From Sipunculus nudus (Eukaryota > Annelida > Sipuncula > Golfingiida > Sipunculidae): 64,000 bases of DNA. Numbering within the stretch: position 1 is the stretch's first letter; the number at the start of each line of letters is the position of its first letter. A program made the position numbers and the translations under genes. This document shows, piece by piece, positions 50,398 to 64,000 of this stretch. The stretch spans positions 18,636,979-18,700,978 of the forward strand of contig CM049321.1 of the NCBI GenBank assembly GCA_026874595.1. The letters run 5' to 3'. The notes beneath the pieces were generated by a model. It worked only from the letters and a program-made list of their open reading frames with translations, was not told the origin of the DNA and searched no databases.

Positions 50398-53300
50398 CTG
50401 TATTTATATGCAATAAAAAATCAATAATCCATAAGTAGCCTCATGCTGACCCTCGTGATAAATATTAGAAATGGTAACCTGTTAATAAAGGTGACGCTTG
50501 GTTAAACAGAAGAGGTGTTAACCCTCTGTTATAGTTAATAAATGACTCTTCTACCGTACGTTGGCCATTGACCCATTTTCATGTTGAATGATTGGTCAAT
50601 ATTGAGCCTAACCAGGCCGATACCAGACCATATTCTTTTAAAAAATAACTAACTTTCTCTTTATTTTGAAATGGGAGAAATCTGTTTTACCGCAGACGAA
50701 AAGTAAAGGCATTCACGAATGGTACATTTTTTAAACCAATACGCCAGCTTCTAAAATTTTTTAGAAAAAAAAATATTAGATGCATTTAATTGTAAGCTCC
50801 GCTTTGTTGTTACAATGAATGACAGCAGAAATGGCAAAGCCCAGAATGCTACACAAATAATGTACCTGGTGTAAAAGAAAAGTAATGCTTAATAGTAGTA
50901 CCTTGGTGTAAATCACAGTTTGCTCTCTAAGAAAGATACAAGAGAACTTGCAAATACATCATGTGGAATGCACCCCTTCTCCTGTAGTATATAGATCCAA
51001 AGGCAAGTTGTACAGCAACAAGGTGATAACAGTCAGAGATATTTGGAAATGTATGTGTTTCACTATGATACATTTGTTTGTGATATGCAGCTGATAGGTA
51101 TTTTACTCGGTTGTCGTGGTTATAAAAAAACCGAGCCATTTATGTAAAGCTCTGGTTAATCATTTTGTCATGAACACTCATTATAGTTCATCAAAAATAC
51201 AAGAATCAGTTCCTGAGTGGAACTTAAGTGGCTGAGTGACTCATTGTTCAACAAAGATATCCTATTAATTCATCTAATTACTTTTGTCCAACAACGAAAG
51301 GAGAACACTTAAGAACTATTAACGGTAATCTGGTTTAACAACGGGCAGTAATATTGACCTTATTATTAAGTTTTCCAATAAAGATGAAAAGCTATGGGAT
51401 AAAGTTACCCTCTTATCATTTGATGTATCTTTTTATGTTATTATGATATAAGTCGGGTAGTCATGCCGTTTTGGACAGACCAATATCATTATTTTCCTGG
51501 TTACATCATATATGTTTATTTATATATGGGTCTTCGTATATACGACAAGCCTGTCATATATAACCTCTTTATGTCAATTATTTATGGTTTACTGCTTGTT
51601 CATTATAGAACAATTGGATGTTAATATAAATTTATCTCTTACAACCCTGCGATGCAAATATAAATAAAAATAAACCTGCAAAACCATAAAACGTGTGTAA
51701 AACAGGGCATATACCTTCTACAAATAACCGAAGCCTCACGAACCTCTTGTGTAAACATTCATTTAGCTTAAAAAAGAGGGTATCAGTAGTACAATATAAT
51801 TATGTTGAGTGTGGAATGCAGAAGCAATGTTTGCCTTTGCTTGATATTTTTCTATATCTGACTGATATACTCATCGAAGAAACGTGTTTTCATGCTTAAC
51901 CTTTTATTGAGGGACACACATGAATTTTTACCAGGTATTAAAAATTAGAGTTCCCTTTTAACATTAAACGAAACGCTCCAAAATAATAACGATGCACGTA
52001 TCGCATATCTCCCTAGAAATTTTTGAACAACACCGCCCTACTAGCGACCAATAGAATCAGTATCCCATATTAATGTTTAAAATTTATGAAACCTATGGCT
52101 CGTTTACTGCAACATTAATTATTTCATCAGATTCATATGATTTTTCCTGTGATCTAGAATGAATATTTACATTCAAAATAGAAAAAAAAATCATAAAAAA
52201 TATATTTGCCATATGTCAGGGGAATATTGTTTTGAATTATTTGGTATAATGAAAAGCAAGCGTTATAATAACATTCGATCGCAAATACGAATATTATGTC
52301 ATTGACAAACTCTAATTATTGTAATAATTTAAGTTCAGGATACCTTTAATCTGTTTAAGCATTATTTCTTAAAAATGAAATATGCCATTCCGGCAAACGG
52401 GAGATTCGTTTGGTTTCCACTGGCACTTGGGGAATGCTAACGATCTTATTGTGCCACCAACTGGTTGACTGTAGTTTCCTTTAGCCTAACTTAATTTTTC
52501 CTTTTGCCACTTATATCTTTTGTTAAAAATGTAATTTGCTTAATAAGAAAGTAAAGCATGGAGACCGCAACAGATATCATTCGAAACATTGCACACATAT
52601 CTCATCAGAATACTCTAATACCTAGCATGATTTGGATGGGTTCAAGTACTGACAATATAAATAGCATATAGGTTCTTTTCCTGGACACAAATGTAACACG
52701 CCTTGATAAAGCATAATAAAATAAATTGCATCTAAACCATGCTTTATAGGTCCGAAGCATGATCAGTATCTACATCTTCTACTTAAGTATGATTTGATTG
52801 AAGTCAAAAGTCACAACAGATGAATGATTCAGTCTTAAAAATGTTTAATATCAGTAGTAAACCAGAAAGACAAATTTTGAACGAAAAAGAACACAACTAA
52901 AGCTTTTTATTGTTGGTAAGTGCAAAGTAATCAATGTACTATATCTGACTATCGGGGGTTCGCTTCCGTAGGGAAAGATATCAATTATTATTACAATATT
53001 TTACTTAAAAAATAACTGTATCAATGGACAAAATAGACAAATATGTAACCGTTTGAAATCTATCATTACTACAAAAATTTACAAAATTGTAATCAATTAC
53101 GATTACAAAAAAAAATCGTTTGTAATTAATCAAGATTACGGAAAACGATTTCCCAATGACTGGATGTAATCTTTCGTGCTTGCGCGGAGAAGAAAGCGTT
53201 TTACAATTCGACTCCCCAGGTCCCACTATAATTACACGAAACAATTCATTGGGACTATTATCTGACCATTAATCGCAAATATTCTTTCCAGGAATAGTAA

Positions 53301-54271
53301 TAATTATACATACAAATATGTATGATACGATACCTTCCTGACCGTTTCGTGACAATGCTACCACTGTATCATTGTCACATCCTAAAAAAAAATGGATATT
53401 CCAGATTCGTATAACGAGACCAAACTGGCTGAAGCTCTCACATACACACAAAAATGAGAAAGACGAGTGTAAAAAAATAAGTATGTATTCAAGGAAATCT
53501 TACAATTATCTAGGGAGTCGTTTTACTCTCAAGGCAGAATAACAATATCCCATGAATCCGTATTAATGCAATACACAAACAGAGTCCACACACTGCACAG
53601 TTAAAAGAAGTTCGCATGGTCCCTTGCCTACTGGTCACATGACCGTCACGCAAGAGGTCACTCTGTTTAACACCGTACACGCACAGGCGCCCCTCGTCGT
53701 AAAACCGGGTCTCCGTTCTCGAAGTAACACAGGTAAAAGAATCCGTTGTCGAATATTTTAAGCCCACGACAATATACAGTTCCAACGGGTCAGCGTATCA
53801 ATTTTTCAGGTCTGTTTTCTATGGCTCCATCACGGCAGATAAACATCAACTTATTACAATTCCGTCTGTAAACGGAACATGCATGTCCGTTAGCGAAATG
53901 TTATTGATGTAGGTTGCCCACAGTCTCTAACATATCATACATCTGGAATCGTCCCTGCGCTGAACATTTCATAGGCATCTTTGGAGATTCATGCTAGACA
54001 GACAATCTCTCGGATATCAACATCAGGCGCCTTGCCCCAGAAATTTCTATCTTTGCTTTCCTCTTTCCAGCTTATACATCGATGCTGATGACACGCTTTC
54101 TGACCGTCCTTAGACCATCGTTCGATCGCATGAATACAACAAACTGAACACGCCTCCAGAGACAAACGTATGAAAAATGTATGATGTATGTATCTGTTCT
54201 CCCTTTTCTATGATATGAAACCCATGTTTATACCCTGTAACAGGAATTCCTTGTCCTCGTCCCCTTCTAGC

Positions 54272-55436
54272 TCAGTAGCCCATAACTCGGGTGTTTTGAA
54301 AGAGAATTACTAAAGTGTGGGCTATCAAGTCGGCTTTTATCTTGGCAAAGACAGCTGGTTGGTAATCCCTATGCCGAGGGGTCCTCTGACCCCTGTGGGT
54401 GAAGTGACCTAGGTTGGGGTTTTCCACACCCTTTGACTGAGCATATGTGGGCATATTTACAATTAGAATTAAACCTGCATGATCCCTTATTAAAGGAGAT
54501 ACAAATCTCCCTCCCTGATAGATCAACTTGTCTCTTATACTGACCCGACTCTATGCAATTTATTGTTTGTCCTGATTCTTAAAGCCCATGTTAATTACTG
54601 GTGCTTTAGGTTGTAACCAAAATTTACTTAAGGTTGGAATTTGTAAACCCCATTGACACTGCAATTTTGCCTGCTCTTTTCGATATAAATCATCGAACAT
54701 GACCACATCGGCCCATCTGTACTGCTGAGCTAAATCAGTAACTTGGATAAGGTAGGCCAAATATTCTGGAATATTAGCGAGACCCACCTTACCCTGTCTC
54801 ATTAAGGTATCAAGAATTCTGAGAGCCGATCAAAACCATAGCTCTTTTGAGATCGACTCAAGCTTAGGTTCCTTTTTTTTTAATTTAAAATATAAATCCA
54901 TCCCCCCCCCCCCCCGCTACCTGGGAGACTAGCTCCTCAACATCAATGTTATGCATACTACCTATCACAGGTCTAGCAAAGTCAATGATCTTTAGATAAG
55001 GAATGTCCGTTACGGGTCTCAAATACATCGATGTTGAATCACACTGCAGTACCGTAGTTAGGGTTCCCCTACCCTGTGTTGCTTGGCCTTGGTGTACCAG
55101 GGGCGGTTGATCTAGCCTTTCTTGGGCCTGGAGAAGCGCCATGTTATGCCATGCTCGGGCTTCATCATCTTGTCTACGAGGATGTGGTACAGTTGTTGTT
55201 GACTCGTCCCACAGGGAGCCAAGGATTTCATCAACCGTTGACTGCAGAATGCCGATTTCTTGTGTCGTTTTATTTTGAGCCGTCATACAGACGGACGGAC
55301 GACAGCTGGGCTGCTCTACGCCGCCATTTTGGATGCCTCCTCTCGTACAGTTTAGACGTTTTACGGCAAGTCGTAAAGCCAGTGATTGTGCTAATGGTAA
55401 AACCGGTATCGTTTTTAACACGTCCTCATCCAGCAT
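54272..55436 (-). pseudogene. decayed retroelement gag-like gene, copy 1
   Basis: Three consecutive minus-strand ORFs (55436-54885, 54802-54560, 54526-54272) in different frames read like one broken protein. The middle one has YLAYLIQVTDLAQQYRWADV followed by FDDLYRKEQA and WGLQIPTL. This resembles the conserved Trp/Tyr block of gag-like capsid proteins of DIRS- or Gypsy-type elements. The breaks lie at a C-run near 54900 and at stops near 54560. No reverse transcriptase or recombinase follows, so this is a remnant. The assignment is by pattern only. Confidence 0.5.
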
Positions 55437-58015
55437 CTGGAATTATTCTATCGACGTGAATCCGTGATGTGCTAAAACTGTGAGAGTTTCTTGTGTCAAA
55501 TTGTTCTTAATGCCCATTGCTGGACAGCAAAATCAAATGGTGTGTCCACCACCGCCTGTTTCTCCTACCCAGAGTCCTCTGTTGAGCCCATTAGGAATTA
55601 AAGTGTACCTCGCCGCTGCAAACGCAGGTCGATTTTGTTGACTTGTCAGCGTATCAAACGTATCGCTGTAGGTACAATGCGAACTTCCAATGATTCAGTA
55701 TAGCTTATGGGCACCACAAACAAGCCCAGCGTAATTATGTCTATTGAGGATTTGAGTAGGCCTACATACCTCGCCATTGCGTTACTATAACGTTGCAAAG
55801 AGTCGACTGTGTTGACATATAACTATAAGACAGTTGTAAAAGGTATAAAAACGCCAGTGTTTGTTATGTCGTTAATGTGTGGCTTTTTACCTTGTGGGCA
55901 CAACAACAAGACGCCTGTATCTCCTTGGAGTAAAGAGTTCGCTAGCCGCGAAAGCCAAGAAAAAATGCGTGTCCTTTGTGGTCTTTTAAACGTTAAGTAG
56001 CCCTTAACAACCAAGCAGGGTTGGCCTAACGCCGGTTGGCTGTGGCCACACGTGACCACAGCCGAGCGACCTCATTAGCTGCTCCTAAAATTCAAGTCAC
56101 TTTTGTGGACTGCTCACTTTAAAATATAACGGCCCAGCAATCAAATGACAATAAAATTGTATATATTCTTACCTGCGATCTTTCGATGACCCCTTACGGA
56201 CACTCCGTATTTTAACATTATAAATAGAATAATTACTGGCATTTCGAACTATAACTCTCCGACAGGACTCTTTCTAAGCCAGCTGGATCATAAAACGCAG
56301 AAACATTAAAATAATATATTATCTTAAAATATAAGCCAAACTAAACCATCTTTGAATGACACATTAATTATATGATACAATTACAGTTCCAATTAGTTTA
56401 GATAATCATTAATTTCAGTTGAGCATAATTGATATAATTTGTTGTAGAATACAAATTTTACTAATGGTCTGAATAATAACAGCAGAGGCAAAATGTAGGG
56501 AAGTTATTTATTTAATTATATGATTAAATAGATGATATTTGACTTGAAATGTTATGACAATTCCATGTGTACTTAGTGTCAAAGCAATGTCATCGTGTGG
56601 GTAAAAGTTTATTTAGACTTCTATGATTCGGAGTTTATTGATGGAGCTTACAATAACAAACATGTTTGGGTTTCGGTGTACACAAGGCCTTGTAAAGCAA
56701 ATGGGTATAACATCTGGTATTATTTTGCTACCTTCTCCAAAATGAATATGAACCACGCTAATGACATTGTTCCCTGTGGACTCTGGTTAATATCATATGA
56801 AAAGATAGTTGACGGGAAACCACACTTAAATAACCACTTATTAATTTTGTGTCAAAATTGTTTGACAACGGAACGGTGTCTTTTCAAGGGTTCGTTACGG
56901 ATGCTTTGGCTGTTTCCTGGGTTATCATTGCAAGAGAAATCAACATGCGCAACTGTTATATAACTTAATAAGATACTGACAACAACAAAAATATTTGTAA
57001 ACAATTTATTTGGAATGAAAAATTAAGGACAAGAGTTAAACTTAATAATAAATTTAATTTAATTGGAGGAAAATGTTTCCTTGACATTTGATTACAAAAT
57101 AGGGAAGTGATAACGGTATAGAGAACAATGGACTTAGATACACACCTATTTTTTTTTTCTCCATGAAAAGTGATTTGTTTTATCATTTGCAAATTACAGG
57201 GCACTTCATCCATAAACTTAACTTCCTTGATGGCGTATTAACTATACATTTGTACAAATTATAATGATGGCGCAATAAGAGAATTATATTTTAAAGATGC
57301 CGTATTCTTAAATGCGATTTAGCTAAATGTAGGCAAAGTGCTGTCTCTTTGACAACCATATGGACATAGGTATGTTTGCTTAGCCTTAAAGAAAAAAAGG
57401 ACAGAAATAAACCAGTGATATACCTTAATCGATGGTCAACCATTAACCACGAGTGAGACCGAGCCAAAATTCACTGTTGCATTTCCTGAACACAAAGGCA
57501 TTTTACTATTTCTTCGTTGACAGTTGTGGCCTAAGACATGCCCATAACCTTACATAACCATACCTTTGTTTGAAACCAATCACATTTATCGAAAATATCT
57601 TTAGACAGATTATCCCCCAGACTGATCATGCGTACTTTATCCGTGCTGCGAGCATGCTGTGCATTTTAAATTACGCAAGCAAAGCATTTTTATTCAATGC
57701 ATTAAAATCCAGAATGGTTGTTTCTCTACTTATCTGTATTTTAATTGTTCAATGAATTTCACGTTATCGTATACTGATTAAATTTGGTACGCGAACCCTA
57801 ACGTATAATGCATTTCGTGTTAATTGCGTCATTGCAAAAAATGTGATTTTGCTTAAATGCGCTACTGCCTACCATTTTTTTCTGGCAAACAAAGCCATTC
57901 AGAACGACGTTTTATTCAATGCTGTTTTCTTTTATTCCTTTTAAGCGGAACACTTGTGGCCCGGGCTTTGTAACGGATAATACTCCACTCATTTTTCGTA
58001 ATACGTGACCAGAGC

Positions 58016-58077
<62 letters not shown>

Positions 58078-61000
58078 CTGTATTTATATGCAATAAAAAA
58101 TCAATAATCCATAAGTAGCCTCATGCTGACCCTCGTGATAAATATTAGAAATGGTAACCTGTTAATAAAGGTGACGCTTGGTTAAACAGAAGAGGTGTTA
58201 ACCCTCTGTTATAGTTAATAAATGACTCTTCTACCGTACGTTGGCCATTGACCCATTTTCATGTTGAATGATTGGTCAATATTGAGCCTAACCAGGCCGA
58301 TACCAGACCATATTCTTTTAAAAAATAACTAACTTTCTCTTTATTTTGAAATGGGAGAAATCTGTTTTACCGCAGACGAAAAGTAAAGGCATTCACGAAT
58401 GGTACATTTTTTAAACCAATACGCCAGCTTCTAAAATTATTTAGAAAAAAAAAATATTAGATGCATTTAATTGTAAGCTCCGCTTTGTTGTTACAATGAA
58501 TGACAGCAGAAATGGCAAAGCCCAGAATGCTACACAAATAATGTACCTGGTGTAAAAGAAAAGTAATGCTTAATAGTAGTACCTTGGTGTAAATCACAGT
58601 TTGCTCTCTAAGAAAGATACAAGAGAACTTGCAAATACATCATGTGGAATGCACCCCTTCTCCTGTAGTATATAGATCCAAAGGCAAGTTGTACAGCAAC
58701 AAGGTGATAACAGTCAGAGATATTTGGAAATGTATGTGTTTCACTATGATACATTTGTTTGTGATATGCAGCTGATAGGTATTTTACTCGGTTGTCGTGG
58801 TTATAAAAAAAACCGAGCCATTTATGTAAAGCTCTGGTTAATCATTTTGTCATGAACACTCATTATAGTTCATCAAAAATACAAGAATTAGTTCCTGAGT
58901 GGAACTTAAGTGGCTGAGTGACTCATTGTTCAACAAGGATATCCTATTAATTCATCTAATTACTTTTGTCCAACAACGAAAGGAGAACACTTAAGAACTA
59001 TTAACGGTAATCTGGTTTAACAACGGGCAGTAATATTGACCTTATTATTAAGTTTTCCATTAAAGATGAAAAGCTATGGGATAAAGTTACCCTCTTATCA
59101 TTTGATGTATCTTTTTATGTTATTATGATATAAGTCGGGTAGTCATGCCGTTTTGGACAGACCAATATCATTATTTTCCTGGTTACATCATATATGTTTA
59201 TTTATATATGGGTCTTCGTATATACGACAAGCCTGTCATATATAACCTCTTTATGTCAATTATTTATGGTTTACTGCTTGTTCATTATCGAACAATTGGA
59301 TGTTAATATAAATTTATCTCTTACAACCCTGCGATGCAAATATAAATAAAAATAAACCTGCAAAACCATAAAACGTGTGTAAAACAGGGCATATACCTTC
59401 TACAAATAACCGAAGCCTCACGAACCTCTTGTGTAAACATTCATTTAGCTTAAAAAAGAGGGTATCAGTAGTACAATATAATTATGTTGAGTGTGGAATG
59501 CAGAAGCAATGTTTGCCTTTGCTTGATATTTTTCTATATCTGACTGATATACTCATCGAAGAAACGTGTTTTCATGCTTAACCTTTCATTGAGGGACACA
59601 CATGAATTTTTACCAGGTATTAAAAATTAGAGTTCCCTTTTAACATTAAACGAAACGCTCCAAAATAATAACGATGCACGTATCGCATATCTCCCTAGAA
59701 ATTTTTGAACAACACCGCCCTACTAGCGACCAATAGAATCAGTATCCCATATTAATGTTTAAAATTTATGAAACCTATGGCTCGTTTACTGCAACATTAA
59801 TTATTTCATCAGATTCATATGATTTTTCCTGTGATCTAGAATGAATATTTACATTCAAAATAGAAAAAAAATCATAAAAAATATATTTGCCATATGTCAG
59901 GGGAATATTGTTTTGAATTATTTGGTATAATGAAAAGCAAGCGTTATAATAACATTCGATCGCAAATACGAATATTATGTCATTGACAAACTCTAATTAT
60001 TGTAATAATTTAAGTTCAGGATACCTTTAATCTGTTTAAGCATTATTTCTTAAAAATGAAATTTGCCATTCCGGCAAACGGGAGATTCGTTTGGTTTCCA
60101 CTGACACTTGGGGAATGCTAACGATCTTATTGTGCCACCAACTGGTTGACTGTAGTTTCCTTTAGCCTAACTTAATTTTTCCTTTTGCCACTTATATCTT
60201 TTGTTAAAAATGTAATTTGCTTAATAAGAAAGTAAAGCATGGAGACCGCAACAGATATCATTCGAAACATTGCACACATATCTCATCAGAATACTCTAAT
60301 ACCTAGCATGATTTGGATGGGTTCAAGTACTGACAATATAAATAGCATATAGGTTCTTTTCCTGGACACAAATGTAACACGCCTTGATAAAGCATAATAA
60401 AATAAATTGCATCTAAACCATGCTTTATAGGTCCGAAGCATGATCTGTATCTACATCTTCTACTTAAGTATGATTTGATGGAAGTCAAAAGTCACAACAG
60501 ATGAATGATTCAGTCTTAAAAATGTTTAATATCAGTAGTAAACCAGAAAGACAAATTTTGAACGAAAAAGAACACAACTAAAGCTTTTTAATGTTGGTAA
60601 GTGCAAAGTAATCAATGTACTATATCTGACTATCGGGGGTCCGCTTCCGTAGGGAAAGATATCAATTATTATTACAATATTTTACTTAAAAAATAACTGT
60701 ATCAATGGACAAAATAGACAAATATGTAACCGTTTGAAATCTATCATTACTACAAAAATTTACAAAATTGTAATCAATTACGATTACAAAAAAAAATCGT
60801 TTGTAATTAATCAAGATTACGGAAAACGATTTCCCAATGACTGGATGTAATCTTTCGAGCTTGCGCGGAGAAGAAAGCGTTTTACAATTCGACTCCCCAG
60901 GTCCCACTATAATTACACGAAACAATTCATTGGGACTATTATCTGACCATTAATCGCAAATATTCTTTCCAGGAATAGTAATAATTATACATACAAATAT

Positions 61001-61951
61001 GTATGATACGATACCTTCCTGACCGTTTCGTGACAATGATACCACTGTATCATTGTCACATCCTCAAAAAAAATGGATATTCCAGATTCGTATAACGAGA
61101 CCAAACTGGCTGAAGCTCTCACATACACACAAAAATGAGAAAGACGAGTGTAAAAAAATAATATGTATTCAAGGAAATCTTACAATTATCTAGGGAGTCG
61201 TTTTACTCTCAAGGCAGAATAACAATATCCCATGAATCCGTATTAATGCAATACACAAACAGAGTCCACACACTGCACAGTTAAAAGAAGTTCGCATGGT
61301 CCCTAGCCTACTGGTCACATGACCGTCACGCAAGAGGTCACTCTGTTTCACAATGTACACGCACAGGCGCCCCTCGTCGTAAAACCGGGTCTCCGTTCTC
61401 GAAGTAACACAGGTAAAAGAATCCGTTGTCGAATATTTTAAGCCCACGACAATATACAGTTCCAACGGGTCAGCGTATCAATTTTTCAGGTCTGTTTTCT
61501 ATGGCCCCATCACGGCAGATAAACATCAACTTATTACAATTCCGTCTGTAAACGGAACATGCATGTCCGTTAGCGAAATGTTATTGATGTAGGTTGCCCA
61601 CAGCCTCTAACATATCATACATCTGGAATCGTCCCTGCGCTGAACATTTCATAGGCATCTTTGGAGATTCATGCTAGACAGACAATCTCTCGGATATCAA
61701 CATCAGGCGCCTTGCCCCAGAAATTTCTATCTTTGCTTTCCTCTTTCCAGCTTATACATCGATGCTGATGACACGCTTTCTGACCGTCCTTAGACCATCG
61801 TTCGATCGCATGAATACAACAAACTGAACACGCCTTCAGAGACAAACGTATGAAAAATGTATGATGTATGTATCTGTTCTCCCTTTTCTATGATATGAAA
61901 CCCATGTTTATACCCTGTAACAGGAATTCCTTGTCCTCGTCCCCTTCTAGC

Positions 61952-63115
61952 TCAGTAGCCCATAACTCGGGTGTTTTGAAAGAGAATTACTAAAGTGTGG
62001 GCTATCAAGTCGGCTTTTATCTTGGCAAAGACAGCTGGTTGGTAATCCCTATGCCGAGGGGTCCTCTGACCCCTGTGGGTGAAGTGACCTAGGTTGGGGT
62101 TTTCCACACCCTTTGACTGAGCATATGTGGGCATATTTACAATTAGAATTAAACCTGCATGATCCCTTATTAAAGGAGATACAAATCTCCCTCCCTGATA
62201 GATCAACTTGTCTCTTATACTGACCCGACTCTATGCAATTTATTGTTTGTCCTGATTCTTAAAGCCCATGTTAATTACTGGTGCTTTAGGTTGTAACCAA
62301 AATTTACTTAAGGTTGGAATTTGTAAACCCCATTGACACTGCAATTTTGCCTGCTCTTTTCGATATAAATCATCGAACATGACCACATCGGCCCATCTGT
62401 ACTGCTGAGCTAAATCAGTAACTTGGATAAGGTAGGCCAAATATTCTGGAATATTAGCGAGACCCACCTTACCCTGTCTCATTAAGGTATCAAGAATTCT
62501 GAGAGCCGATCAAAACCATAGCTCTTTTGAGATCGACTCAAGTTTAGGTTCCTTTTTTTTAATTTAAAATATAAATCCACCCCCCCCCCCCCCCGGCTAC
62601 CTGGGAGACTAGCTCCTCAACATCAATGTTATGCATACTACCTATCACAGGTCTAGCAAAGTCAATGATCTTTAGATAAGGAATGTCCGTTACGGGTCTC
62701 AAATACATCGATGTTGAATCACACTGCAGTACCGTAGTTAGGGTTCCCCTACCCTGTGTTGCTTGGCCTTGGTGTACCAGGGGCGGTTGATCTAGCCTTT
62801 CTTGGGCCTGGAGAAGCGCCATGTTATGCCATGCTCGGGCTTCATCATCTTGTCTACGAGGATGTGGTACAGTTGTTGTTGACTCGTCCCACAGGGAGCC
62901 AAGGATTTCATCAACCGTTGACTGCAGAATGCCGATTTCTTGTGTCGTTTTATTTTGAGCCGTCATACAGACGGACGGACGACAGCTGGGCTGCTCTACG
63001 CCGCCATTTTGGATGCCTCCTCTCGTACAGTTTAGACTTTTACGGCAATTCGTAAAGCCAGTGATTGTGCTAATGGTAAAACCGGTATCGTTTTTAACAC
63101 GTCCTCATCCAGCAT
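61952..63115 (-). pseudogene. decayed retroelement gag-like gene, copy 2
   Basis: This is the counterpart of copy 1 in the second 7.68-kb unit. It carries the same frame breaks plus a further one-base deletion near 63038 that shortens the first ORF, and a different C-run length near 62580. The shared breaks show that decay preceded the duplication. Confidence 0.5.
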
Positions 63116-64000
63116 CTGGAATTATTCTATCGACGTGAATCCGTGATGTGCTAAAACTGTGAGAGTTTCTTGTGTCAAATTGTTCTTAACGCCCATTGCT
63201 GGACAGCAAAATCAAATGGTGTGTCCACCACCGCCTGTTTCTCCTACCCAGAGTCCTCTGTTGAGCCCATTAGGAATTAAAGTGTACCTCGCCGCTGCAA
63301 ACGCAGGTCGATTTTGTTGACTTGTCAGCGTATCAAACGTATCACTGTAGGTACAATGCGAACTTCCAATGATTCAGTATAGCTTATGGGCACCATAAAC
63401 AAGCCCAGCGTAATTATGTCTATTGAGGATTTGAGTAGGCCTACATACCTCGCCATTGCGTTACTATAACGTTGCAAAGAGTCGACTGTGTTGACATATA
63501 ACTATAAGACAGTTGTAAAAGGTATAAAAACGCCAGTGTTTGTTATGTCGTTAATGTGTGGCTTTTTACCTTGTGGGCACAACCACAAGACGCCTGTATC
63601 TCCTAAAGAGTTCGCTAGCCGCGAAAGCCAAGAAAAAATGCGTGTCCTTTGTGGTCTTTTAAACGTTAAGTAGCCCTTAACAACCAAGCAGGGTTGGCCT
63701 AACGCCGGTTGGCTGTGGCCACACGTGACCACAGCCGAGCGACCTCATTAGCTGCTCCTAAAATTCAAGTCACTTTTGTGGACTGCTCACTTTAAAATAT
63801 AACGGCCCAGCAATCAAATGACAATAAAATTGTATATATTCTTACCTGCGATCTTTGGATGACCCCTTACGGACACTCCGTATTTTAACATTATAAATAG
63901 AATAATTACTGGCATTTCGAACTATAACTCTCCGACAGGACTCTTTCTAAGCCAGCTGGATCATAAAACGCAGAAACATTAAAATAATATATTATCTTAA

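Larger units (their letters stand above)
50395..64000. repeat. direct tandem duplication, 7,680-bp unit, second copy cut by window end
   Basis: 50401 onward matches 58081 onward with a shift of 7,680 bp and only scattered substitutions and small indels, for example one extra A near 58450, a 6-bp difference near 63605 and a one-base loss near 63040. Copy 1 spans about 50395-58075; copy 2 is present to 64000. The 1.7 kb at 56330-58018 would be repeated only beyond the window. The unit is AT-rich with mostly short ORFs. It could be a local duplication, a satellite-like array or tandem mobile elements. Confidence 0.92.

Noticed and set aside
56595-56963. 122-aa ORF in the tandem unit
   Set aside because: It starts with GTG, has no domain, and lies in AT-rich repeat DNA; a decayed transposon piece is possible but unsupported.

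Overview
The window is eukaryotic DNA, probably from a marine invertebrate; a mollusc is my best guess, by inference only. The signs are TATA boxes, GT-AG introns, AATAAA signals, eukaryotic tRNA genes for Arg and Asn, and an IAP gene with animal-type exon structure. Positions 1 to about 48.5 kb carry a dense, virus-like gene set. Most genes are single long ORFs in small paralogous families, many with a splice acceptor just upstream of the start codon. Several look like modulators of cell death, ubiquitin or NF-kB signalling: CARD-like, BIR-UBA-RING, RING and DED-like proteins. This resembles the accessory part of a large DNA virus such as a malacoherpesvirus, either free or integrated. No herpesvirus core gene (polymerase, terminase, major capsid) is visible, so the family is inference.

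Layout: 1-5.3 kb holds a CARD-like ORF cut by the window edge, a divergent five-exon IAP, a Cys-rich protein and a small RING protein. 5.3-14 kb is a gene desert with microsatellites, minisatellites and many donor-like GGTAAG sites on the minus strand. 14-17.5 kb has two genes with strong TATA promoters. 18.2-26.7 kb is a plus-strand cluster of helical proteins. It includes a tandem family with acidic start and basic tail, a tandem CARD-like protein that shares their 5' leader, and a Cys-rich PHD-like protein. 27-38.8 kb is mostly minus strand: tRNA-Arg on the plus strand, a 653-aa RING protein, a retropepsin-like protein with a broken duplicate, a paralogue of the 3.7-kb Cys-rich protein, and four helical proteins.

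Two loci, at 34.3-35.2 kb (+) and 39.1-40.1 kb (-), look like non-coding RNA genes built of repeated short hairpins. They share a promoter layout with the 16.7-kb gene: TGACGTCA, then TATATAAGG with starts exactly 22 nt apart. 41.7-46.6 kb holds three tandem paralogues with internally duplicated zinc-ribbon modules. They are followed by tRNA-Asn and an FG-repeat protein that resembles a nucleoporin tail.

From about 50.2 kb the sequence becomes more AT-rich. It ends in a direct tandem duplication of a 7,680-bp unit carrying a decayed retroelement gag-like gene. I take this as host repeat DNA. Together the genes suggest an apoptosis/ubiquitin-modulating accessory region controlled by bZIP-type (CRE/AP-1) promoters. 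The main unknowns are whether it is a live virus, an endogenous copy or a host island, and what the hairpin RNAs do.
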